A stretch of DNA of 64,000 nucleotides, taken from assembly GCA_013076295.1 (NCBI GenBank), contig RQOL01000466.1, positions 992,001 to 1,056,000 of the forward strand, written 5' to 3'. A model generated the notes under the pieces. The model was given only the letters and a program-made list of their open reading frames with translations, was not told where the DNA came from and searched no databases. Made by a program: the position numbers and the translations under genes. Numbering within the stretch: the stretch's first letter is position 1; every line of letters begins with the position of its first letter. Shown here piece by piece: positions 30,824 through 41,495 of the stretch. The stretch comes from Sanderia malayensis (lineage: Eukaryota > Cnidaria > Scyphozoa > Semaeostomeae > Pelagiidae).

Positions 30824-31968
30824 GTCGGTTGAATTAGAATTATTCCTCCATGCTCTCTTGCGGACAGGAGAAGGATGAAGTTTTTTTTAGAGAAGACCCC
30901 TTACGAATTCTTTTTTTTTGACTACCGAATCATTGGATATTGCAGAGAATAAAGCAAGGCGTCTTCTCAGCGCATATCCAACGTGTACAAAACATCTGTC
31001 ATCTTGTTTCTACCTCGCTTACATTTAAAAATCACGCATAAGAGGTTGGAGATAATGACGTCCACCACCTTTTTCGTCCGCATAACGCAACCCCAACTCC
31101 TACCCTAACCCAAAGGCCAGGAGATAATAATCTGTCTGTTTTAATGATGTCATTGGAGATTAGTAGAACCGTGATGTCATTTTGTACCCCGCTGTCCATT
31201 CTACTTCCAGCCTCCGCACCTTTCTCGACCACACAACGTGAAAAAATGTTCCCAAGAATGACATCTCTGCATAGTCAAGCTTCTTTCAATTTCAAATAGC
31301 AAATTTCCAAAGCTTTCAATTATACTTTAATTAAGGAAGACTAGCAGCAACAATACACTCCAGATTTGCTCTGCATGCCATGCACTTTCCTCTCCACCTC
31401 CACTCACTTCGGGGATAAACAACAACAACAAGTTGTTTACATTCAGGTTTCTTGATGTCTGTCAACAACCAATACCAATAAATATATCTCTGTAAGGCAT
31501 TGCTGCAGAGAGATGTTTAGCTTGCATAGTTTGCTGTTGCCATGAATATATAAATTTCAAGATAGACAACAAGGACTACAAAAATGCATTGTAAAAAAAT
31601 ACTTTCATAAATTATAAACGATGTATACTAAGATATGAAGATATAAATTATTAAAATCAATCGAATGCGTGCAATAAATATATCGCTTTAAATAAATAGA
31701 GCAGTGTTTTATTTCTATAAATATGTTCTTCCAATTATAATAGCATATCTTTTATTAAGAAAGTTCATATCATAGATCAGGATATTTGACTCCATCGTTT
31801 CCAAAATTGGTCTCTCTCGTATAATCTCAACATTGATCACATTTTCTAACTAACACTGCATTGCATATTTGGCCCGTCCATTTGATACCGTTGTCATTTT
31901 CAAATTACCAAAACAGCATCATGATAGCATTGCTGCAACCTCTAAACTATAACAGCATCGTAAATTGT
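30824..31968. other. Intergenic between CDK5RAP3 start and FGF-A end
   Basis: Presumed CDK5RAP3 promoter side plus a degenerate TTAGGG-family unit at 31040-31235 (GGTGGACGTC, TTTTTCGTCCGCATAACGCA, CCTACCCTAACCC). No exon supported. Confidence 0.5.
31040..31235. repeat. Degenerate TTAGGG-family unit
   Basis: It has the GTCCGCATAACGCAACC and CCTACCCTAACCC blocks in the order seen in the reverse-oriented units of the family. The GCGCAG flank is lost. Confidence 0.55.
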
Positions 31969-34900
31969 TTACCCTAGTATCTTTTTCTGTGTAGCATCAA
32001 GTCTTTTTCCAAGTCGCCCAGGCCAACTGTCTTTGTAGTAAGCATCGTAGATGGAATTGCGTTTTTCGAAAGCATTGGGCCTGAAGATCTGAAAACCAGA
32101 CCGGTCATTTCTCCAAGACTTTGCTCTGTTTCCTCTCTTCGGACGTCTTTGTTTGTTAAAGCCAAGGAAATAGCCTTTATACACAGCAGATTCGAAAATA
32201 TGGCGAACCAAAGGAACCGTGTGTATGAACAAGCTTTCGTTCGTTATTTCTTTCTGAAATGCAAAAGATTTAGTTGTTCATGAATAGTCGCAAACTAGAC
32301 CTGATAAGACAGGAGAGTGGATTTCCCTCTTTACTATCATATGCATACTTTAAAAAGTTACAGCTGCAGGTGATAAGCTATTCTGGATTCATAACCCGAC
32401 TTCTTGTTTAAGAAAAGCATAGAATGGAATTGGTTTGCGACATGTAAGAATGTCAAAGACGGTGCACTGCACCCTATCCCAAAGCAAAATACCACTAAAG
32501 CATGGTAATAAGCATCGTAAATTTATTCGTAAATAGTAAGAATGCCACTTTTCCCGAGGCACGAAGCTTTCTATTCTCATTCGGCATGGCAACGAGGCAA
32601 CAAGGTTGCTCATTGGTGCTGTCAGTAATTTACATCACAGTAAAACCCGGACCAAGGACATAGCACAGCATTCCAGCGTTATACAGAATTACGAACAGAT
32701 ACCTTTGCACTGACTCTGCCATTCGAATCCATCGATAAACTAAGTCCAGATTTTTTGCCTTGAATTCTGTGCTTCTGAAGACCGTAGGCCCATATTACCA
32801 TCAAAGCTGTTCAAGAAAAAATAAAAACTCGTTAAGAACTGGCCAACTAATGTTGATAAATCTACTCTTTAAACGGTAAATTACCAAAATAACAAACTTT
32901 TAATGGCACCAAAAATACTTATAAAATAGCATTTACTAATTAAATATTTACATCACGAGATCGTTAAGCAAAATTAATCAAGTTCAAGGACCGATTTTTG
33001 GTTCATTGCCAAAAAGGGGGTCTGCCATATCGAGACTTCACTATACACATTTGTTTTGAAAAATACAAGATGAATAATCAATTACAAACTAATTGGTGAT
33101 ATACGTCGTCTCTGTCTCGAGAGAGCGTCACTGAATGCTGACTGGAATACTATTCGGACATCCTGGTGTATACAAAACGATTCCTTAGGCTTACTGGTTG
33201 TTTCGTTATACCGAAAAACCAAAACAATGTTTGCAGAGAAATATATCGTCTTTGAATGCTTTACAAAACGAGAGACTTGCAAGTGAAAGGCCTACTTAAC
33301 AAATGAGCATGCTTCACACACGTCATCATTGCATCGACTTTCGACAAAAGGTGTATATAGATCGATATATCAAAAATACAATGCGCTAAGCTTTACATCA
33401 CGGTCATCCTTTTTTCCTAACAATGACATAACTTCTTGTTATTCAATGCATTGACGTAAGCAATGACGTCCCAGTAGTGAAAGCATAGTGATAACATCTA
33501 ACGTATAATATGATATGCGACGAATACATTGATAAAATTTAACTTACTGTTTTCGTCTCTGGGATCTGTTGCCAGATAGACCTTACCATGCTTGTCGATG
33601 GCCACTATTCCGAATTTGTGAGCGATTCTAACTCGCCTGTGCGTCGATGGGTGCTCTGTGAGCAACGTGACCGCTGGCTTGGATGCTACCATGGTAACCA
33701 ATGCCAATTGGGCGACCTTGAAGAGAAGACTCTGCATTTTAGAGACAGGTACGTGAAAAGCAGTACCTTCTTATCGTCAGTGATCTCTAACTGATCAAGT
33801 GGCGACTAACACCCATTCCTTCCTATTTATCAAGATCTAAATTCGTATCAATACATCTTTATTATGCTTCTCTTTTCAAAAGGAAGAACAACAATTCATA
33901 CGAAATTGGAAATTGTCATAGTTGGTTCGATTGTTGAGCTAGGACGTTCGTTGAATGCTAGCGCAGTTGCTCACAAGAATGTCGAGGGATGTGGAATACG
34001 AATAGCTTTCGTATGCCGTGTATGTACATTTGAATTGCCAGGAATAGTAGGCCACCAAGGAAGTGCAAATATTTCGATTCACTATAGAAAACTGAATGGA
34101 TACATAAAAGACACAAGTATGTGGCGTATAGTGGCATTTCAATGAACAGCTAGAAAGAAAGTTGTGGGCGAAGGCCCTTTGTGTGTGCCCGAAAGAGGTT
34201 TTGGTTTGTTGTGTTTTGCTAGGTAACGTCAATGGGTAACGCAAGACATGAGAATAGATAGAAAGAAAGATGGCTGATCTGAAGTTCGTTTTGCACAACT
34301 CTTGGTTGGATTTCAGTTGAATCCGATGAGAAACTTGAGCAAACGTTGAAAATGAAATCACGAATGCAAATTTCATCGTTGTGACGATTATTCACGATCA
34401 TAATTGAAAGATTTCTATTGGGCATTTGAATGCGATACATGTGGTTTTAAAGCTTCTATTGTGATATTAGATTTTCTCAACGCTCACGGGTGGACATATG
34501 ACCAGACAAAATAGATACGGATAACTATACTTGTTGTAATTTTTGGCTAACAATTCAAAAATCACAGTCAATCTCGTGTAAACTGTGCTCTTAACTGTTT
34601 CAAATCAAAAGCAATAACGTCCAATCAAAATGGCATATAGGCTCGTAAAAAAACTCATTATAAGCACGATTTTTAGCAAATCTTTTAAGTGGCCAATACC
34701 TTATCAAATAAAAAAAGCTAATAGAATTATAATAGTATAACAAGTATAACCCTGTTTCCTAGCATACAGACGCGGACAAGTCCTCAGAGGTTTCCATGTT
34801 CGATATTGTATCTACCCCGCCACAAACATCTATACATTCATCCATACGTTCAAACACTTATACATGAAATGCTGAAGAAGGAGACTCGAAAGATGTCAAT

Positions 34901-35232
34901 TTTGAGCTAAAGAAAAGAGTAATAAATGAGATTTTATTACTCTTTTCTTCATAACTATTTCCAGAAAACCTTGGTGAAACGCGTCTCATGTTTTATCCGA
35001 TATCTTTATCCGTTACTTTATCCAATATATTATGTGTTGGATAATATATATTATAAACGCTTCAGACAAAGTGCTGGAAGCGTTTGTCCAAGACTTTAAT
35101 AAAACATTTCTTGAAATTCTTTAAAAAAAAACTCACCAATAAATCCAGCATTCTCTTGTACATCTTCAAATTGATTGTTGCTTGACTTGTTCTGTAATAC
35201 CTCTTGATCCAGCTTTGAAGTGCAGCATACAT
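31969..35232 (-). CDS. Fibroblast growth factor A (FGF8-like core)
   Basis: Secreted ligand for FGF receptor tyrosine kinases. Four exons on the minus strand: 35232-35137, 33716-33548, 32806-32703 and 32253-31969. The beta-trefoil core reads RRVRIAHKFGIVAIDKHGKVY, IQGKKSGLSLSMDSNGRVSAK, NESLFIHTVP and AVYKGYFLGFNKQRRPKRGN. The last segment corresponds to the YEGWY.AF...GRPRKG signature of FGF8/17/18. The tail is basic. The first ATG after the TATA box (35232) gives 217 residues. Internal ATGs at 35163 or 35149 put the start next to the hydrophobic LDLLVAQLALVTMVAS, a normal signal peptide. The short first exon is inferred from its donor (TTG|GTGAGT), matching phase 0, and the same arrangement in FGF-B. 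Intron phases are 0, 1, 0. Subfamily assignment is tentative. Confidence 0.88.
34910..34949. repeat. Perfect 17-bp-stem hairpin
   Basis: 34910-34926 is perfectly complementary to 34933-34949 across a six-base loop. It lies in FGF-A intron 1. Confidence 0.9.
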
Positions 35233-35320
35233 GAAACAATGACACCGTGGAATGGTGTTGGTTAATGGACACTGGACTGGAACGTCAGTCTGCTGTGACA
35301 GGCAAAGTGGGCAATATGTC

Positions 35321-35330
35321 GTATTTATAC
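35321..35330 (-). promoter_or_regulatory. TATA box of FGF-A
   Basis: GTATAAATAC on the minus strand, about 90 bp upstream of the first ATG (35232) of the inferred first exon. A start site near 35295 is expected. Confidence 0.5.
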
Positions 35331-35334
35331 TCAA

Positions 35335-38300
35335 CGGCGACAGGTTTACGAAACAGGTTGAAATGAATCACCTTGGGCTGTGGCTTGTGTCTTCCGCGTA
35401 TAGAGAATCCAGTAGTCCTGAGTCTTACAGGTCCAAATCGTAAACAAACTGGCGGAAATGTGCATTAAATGTGCTTAGACATTCATGAACGGCGTCGGCG
35501 CGTGTGATGTACCAACCGGGCCTAGCCTCCATGCCGGCCAGTAAAATCAAGTCAGGATGTGGTATTTTTCTCCGTAGTTATTCATCGCGAAGAAACGGGT
35601 TGAAAGAACCAGAAGCGTCCAGTGTAGAGGATTTGCATCCACTTGCATACATATTTGCATTGTCTGAGAAAAGTGTATATCTTGTACAATTGACCCAGCC
35701 TTGGGAAAGGATCTTAGGAGCGTGAAAAATTCCATTGTCGCTCGTGCATCGAATTTCGCAGTGTCTACAATTACATTCCACACACGCGCGCCCCTGAGTC
35801 ACCCACTCGCACCAAAATCACTTTCTTCTGGGAATCTTGTATGCAATCCAAAATAACAAAAATAATAACAACAACATCCCTCCTCGCTTCACTCGCAGTC
35901 TCGCTCTAAAAACATCGAACAACGCTCTCAAAAATTCAGCGACATGTCAAAACGAGGCTTTAGAAAAGTGGGTCATATCGCCATTGGACTTTTTCAGCGT
36001 GCTTTCCTCAACTCAAGTGAACCCATAGACACAGCCTGACATCAACCGCTTACTCTCATAGACATACGTAACACTATAGTTATCATAACGGGACTCAACC
36101 ACATTCACATTTCAATATGCAGACAGTTGCTTACGCTTGAATAAGCCGGAAGTAGGTCGGAAGATAAGGAAAAGTGTACTTTCAAAGGAACCAAGAAATG
36201 TAAAGAGAAAGGAAACATTTGCAATTATTGAAATTTACGATGACTCGTGCTTCTTTCAATACGAGCAATTACATTGTTGACTTCCTTACGTTAATGTACC
36301 GTACATTAATTGCAATGGTCAGTGATAAATAGAGCAAATCACAAAACAGCAACTAAGACAGGTCAAGAAGAAGGAAGCAAGGCTTTGCAAAACTATTTGG
36401 ATTATTCGTTTCGAAACCAAGCAGGCAAAAATTCATATGAAAAAGAATTGTCGCTCATGAACAAATAAGATTGTTGTTTACCGGAGATTTCGCCGAAGTC
36501 GTTCCATGACGACAGATACATCCTCTACCCGAAGAGAGAGACAAAGATGAATAGATCAAGAAGACGAAGATCAAATAAAGTGTCGGTAGCAGTTGTCCTA
36601 AACAAGCTTTCCCGCCCATCTGCCGATAACTATGTTCTTCTTGTCGGTTTTTCTAAACCTAATTCCCCAAACCGGCCACAGATTAAAGGAAGGGAAGGCC
36701 AGATTTACGAATTGCTGTTGGGATGTGCGGTACAGCGCAGACAGAATAACAGGATTCTTCTGACGCAGCCACAGTTTGTTCACGCAATTTCCAAGTGATC
36801 ACAAAAAGCTCAACGATTTAAGTTGCGGCAATCAGCCGAGAACTGCAGTCTAGACTGGCATATATACATTGCTTATGAACGCATTAAGTGGAGAAAAAAT
36901 GCATTGTGGTCGGTCTTTACCCGGCTTACTTGGAAGTCGAACACAACGAGGCCTTCATGGGGTCTTGGAATACTGCAGGGTGGTCAATGGTGGCTTAGCT
37001 TGAGTCTGTATGAAGTTTCAATCTGTAAACTGTGTTTCTGTACTTTCAATGGCGAAAATAACATAGTCACAAATTTCGCATTTCGAATCGTATTTCACGC
37101 TTGCACGAAAATTTGTCCCTGAAATTTTGAGTATCTAAATTGTTCAACTTTTTTCGTGTTCGAAAATCCAGTTTTAGACAACTTTTTGGCGAGTCGAGTA
37201 CTGATTTCTTATACTACACCATCTACGTACGTTTATGATACGTTTATTACGTTTTATCTTCTATAAAACATGCATCTTTCACCAGAATAGCTACCATTTT
37301 CAATAAAGAGATTGACTGAACGACAGTGAAGGTGCATAAACTCCGCAAATCAATGTGCTTAGAAAAGACATTGTTATCTCGAAGAAGGCTAAACCTCTTC
37401 TTTCGCATTCAAGCATCACTAGGAAGCGAGTACACGTTCTTGTGTATCACATTCCTTTTACCCATGTGTCCTTCATACAATATACATTCATAAAACCTTC
37501 CAGATATCAGTTCTACTTAGCGATGAACATAAACTGCTTGTGCTAGGAACAGAAAATACAACAATGTGTAACGTGGACGAAAAAATAGACAAACTGAGGG
37601 ACAAGAATGGAGCGGAAGCTTCCGAGGGTGAACGTTTGTATTCACTTGGGACAACTTAGGTGTCTCTAATCCGTAAAACCCTGGGATCCCATTTGATAAT
37701 TGTATGAAATTGTTAGAAATGAATGCAGCACAGGAAGAACAGCATTCTATGATGAGGAAATCAGTGATGAGCCTTTTTAACTCGCGAATATGCCCTCAGG
37801 TTATAGCCTTGGTTTCATACGGGATGGAAAGCAGCAACTGTTTCAACATGAGACTTCAAGGCAGGAGGACAACACATTAGCCAGTGAATTACAACCAATA
37901 GCAGGATGGCTCAAGTTGTAGCTTAACATTGCGCTGCAACATCCAGAAAACTCCTTTTGAAATTTAACCAAACAATATTTTCAACAAAACCCCGTAGTTC
38001 CAATGAGTAATTTACCCATGAAGAATAGAAGCGTGGAACAAAGAAGCAATGTAACCCCCTGCAATTAAACCGCTTAATGTTGTTTATCAATGGACAACGT
38101 ATACTGCTCGAGGGGTGAACGAGTATCTAAAAGATGATCTTGATCAGCAAGTACAGAAAAAATATTCACTCCCCAGTACTCCTCTCAAAAAATGAATGCT
38201 TTGTGACAATTATCATTTCATATAAAAATACCATTTCTATTGAAAATATCGAATAAATTGCTGAGAATGATAAAGAAATATCCACCCATCTCTTCTCTAA

Positions 38301-39316
38301 TTCTGACAGCATTCAAAGTGACTTGTTTTGCGTTCAAGACTGTGTTGTTAAAGAAAGTTCTGAGAGAAATATTATTGATCATTTTTGAAATACGTTCTGC
38401 TGTCAGAATGAGGATCCTCGATGGCCAGTGAATTCTTTGACAAAATTACAACAAATTCAATTAATTAAATTGAAGATAAATATATGGTAAGAGCTATATA
38501 ATTTGCTGTTTGTAATTTGGCGAGATTAGCCGTGCGTTAAATGTATTTCTTCATGTTTATAAATTCTCAAATGATACGAAAGCGTACTTCAAGATATAAC
38601 TATTTACATGACAGTTGGGATAACTAATCTTGAACATACCGTTTCAAACCGAAACAACCTCGATAATCTACAATCAATCATGTTCTAATCTACATGGATC
38701 CACTACTGGTTATCATGAAACAAATGGCAAGTCTAGAGACAATCTGGACAATCTCGATCTGAAAGTAACTTGGACAATCCAATGAAAAATCCATCAAATA
38801 TCCAGATTGTGGTCATTAAGCCTTCATGATGGTCTGCGCATATAACTTGAATCAATCAAATGGCAATCCAGATGCATTGCCAGGAAGCTATATCAACAAT
38901 GACTTTAAAATTCTTTAACTTTGTAGATCACAGGTGAAGTTGAAATCTAAAATCCTGATCATCTTGACTTCACCTTGACTTAGATGTTTGATGACGCCAT
39001 GATGACGAAATGATTGCCCGAAGGATACTTTATTTCTAAGAACTGAAACAGTCACAAGACCAAAATGGCAAGGTATGTGTCTGCTGGAAGGCAATACAAG
39101 TTTCTTCTTGCTTCGACATTAATTGTCCATAATGTCACTCATATACTTCCACGATCTTCTAACTGTTACAAGCTGAAGACCAGATTATGAAGGCCCACAA
39201 GTCGCGTCTTCAAATCCCTTCTTTCCATCCACAAGCCTACCTTTCTGCTTGCCTTTCAGCCAGCTTTTTCTCCTCTCAACATTATAATTCCATCGCATTC
39301 ATGACTGAAGTGGCCT
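35335..39316. other. Intergenic region between the two FGF genes
   Basis: No gene recognised. Minus-strand open frames at 35802-35441 look compositionally coding in two frames (CNCRHCEIRCTSDNG, and PGWYITRADAVHECLSTF ending DLDL-stop) but could not be joined. The rest shows only short frames. Confidence 0.4.
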
Positions 39317-39387
39317 TCTTTTCAACTGCGCCTCCCAGATTGCCCTGATCTTTTCAACTGCGCCTCCCAGATTGCCCTGATCTTTTC
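39317..39387. repeat. 32-bp tandem duplication at the 3' end of FGF-B
   Basis: Two full copies plus seven bases of a 32-bp unit (CAACTGCGCCTCCCAGATTG core), identical between copies. It covers the last ~20 codons of FGF-B. The unit is not a multiple of three, so it changes the C-terminal frame. Confidence 0.95.
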
Positions 39388-41495
39388 GTCCAACTCCGAG
39401 ATCTTAGTCGGGGTCTTTCTTTCCAGAACGATAAAATGGGCTGTCTTCTTCCAAAATGATGTTCGATTACCCCTGCTTGGTACGCCCCTTCTCTTTTTAA
39501 AGCCCAGAAAGAATCCACGATGCGCATTCGATTCAAACGTGTGATAAAGACTCGATGTCATCCTGTGCCTGAACAATGTCTCATCATTGGCTAGTCTCTA
39601 CAAAAAAATAAGTTAAATAAAATCGCCATCAACAATTCAGGAGCATCACGAAGTAAACTGGCCTATCACTACAAAATTGTTGTCAATGCCGAGAACAAAT
39701 CTCAATAAATCTCATTCTGATTCCAGATGAAATGCCGCATCCAGGCGCGTTTATCTCAAATCAGAGATTCAATCATTCAAGCAGAAGCAATTAGGGCGAG
39801 GCCAAACTACACACAACGTCTCGGCAGCAAACAATGTCCAGGCAACATTGTTCGTAAAGATATACATCTTAACCATAACACTACAACATGAGAAAAGTCA
39901 ATACCAACCGTGGTGTGGACAATTCCATTTGCGTTCATTGCAATGTAAAGGCCAGATGCTTCACCTTGTATTCGAAAGTATCCTCCACCATACGGCCATA
40001 ATTTGATGAATGCTGCAATGAAAAGGATGACCATATAAGGCGTTTGCAATCTACATCAACACGATGAACAACACATGGCCTAATTGACGGGCGTGGTGAA
40101 ACAGAGCCGGTTCAAAATTAGCGAAAACTCAGCTGTTCATGATATGCTCGCTGCAATATATAAATCTAGCAGTGCTATTACTGTGGTAGTAGATGTGAAG
40201 GGCCTAGACAGATGCATAAAGGCATTCGGCAGTACTAAATAAGTGTTTGAGAAATAATAGCAAACAGCCGTAATAATTTGTAAAACACAAGCATAAGCTC
40301 CTGCATTGCACGCAATGCAGTACATAGCACAGTCATAGTAATATCAGGCAACGAAAACGTTAACCGCAAGGTCGCTTACCCATAAGATTATTTAACCTGC
40401 CAAAAACTGCACCCTATTGGCGAATAGAGGTATGCAAACTCTCAGGCCGTTGACAAGCCCCCCCCCCTCCACCCACCCATCGAGAGCCAGTGGAGTTTGA
40501 CAAGTTTACAAAATTGAGCAAAATAAATTTTTGTAAATACAAATAACCCTAGGGCCCGTTAGAAGGGTCGAGAATATGGCTTGGTCAGAGCAAGAGTCCA
40601 CTGAGGACTTTGCAAGACTGGCATAGCATGATAGCGAATTATAATGCAAAGCTAATCCTCGCTTAATCGCCCAGATATCGAGATAATATTCTTCCCCATT
40701 GTTTCGTATTAAGAATAACATTCACATTCATTGTTTCACATTCAAATGCGATGCTGTGCAAGAGCAATAAGCAGAAATGTTGCAAATTAATTCCAGCGGT
40801 CCAGGCGTCCGACTGGGATTGAAACGCTCAGGCCAGCTGTCTTGTAGAACAACAGCGATGCTGCACGTTGCAGTGAGTGCGCAATTTATAGAGCGGTTAA
40901 TAAGCGGTTTAAGCTCCAAGGAGGCCCGGTATACACCCCTGGAAAAACTTATTGGTAATTGGCAAAGCCCCAAAAGTGCAAACATGATCAGGGGGCTGGC
41001 TACCTACAGTGTTTTTATGATCTCTTAATGCAGCTAAAAACGGATATGTAAACTCTGAATTAGACTCACTGTTCTTGTCGTTGGAAATTGGCGAAATGCA
41101 GATGCGCCCATCTGGCCGAATTGCGACCAAGGAGCCAAGCTTGTGAGCCAGTTGCACTCGCTTGTGGACAGAAGGAAATCGTTCAGGCCCACGGAGCAGC
41201 ATTACTGTTGGTCTTGTGACAACGGGTATGATTAAAACGCCAATCAAAGCCACCTACGAAAGAGCCAGCATCTGTTAAATCAAGTCAGAATTAGCCTATA
41301 GATAATGCAAGAAAAATATACCAATTCTGTCAATATACAATAAAAAAAAGTTAGAAAACTCGTGGCAAAAATTTAGTATCAGTTGTGATGGCAAAATGGC
41401 TAAGTATTTAAATAAAGTATTGCAGAAATATTATAGTTACAAAGTCATAATGATATACTAACCAGAATATTGAATGATCTTGCTCGAACAAACAT
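39322..41495 (-). CDS. Fibroblast growth factor B, tandem paralogue of FGF-A
   Basis: Secreted FGF. Four exons on the minus strand: 41495-41463, 41253-41070, 40012-39909 and 39597-39322 (198 codons). The first exon (MFVRARSFNIL) joins to VALIGVLIIPVV to make a clear signal peptide. The core has KRVQLAHKLGSLVAIRPDGR, IQGEASGLYIAMNANG, NDETLFRHRM and NAHRGFFLGFKKRRGVPSRGN. Intron positions and phases (0, 1, 0) match FGF-A, and exon 3 is 104 nt in both genes, so they arose by tandem duplication. Exon 2 begins at an acceptor (TAG|GTG) and GTG is valine there, not a start. The C-terminus is altered by the 32-bp repeat, giving KRSGQSGRRS. Without one copy it would read KRRPLQS. Confidence 0.9.

Noticed and set aside
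33864..34376. Overlapping 93- and 145-codon frames in FGF-A intron 1
   Set aside because: No domain, no splice support, and two opposite frames of similar length suggest chance.
41251..41253. GTG start for FGF-B
   Set aside because: An acceptor site immediately precedes it and an upstream ATG exon (41495-41463) completes the signal peptide in frame.
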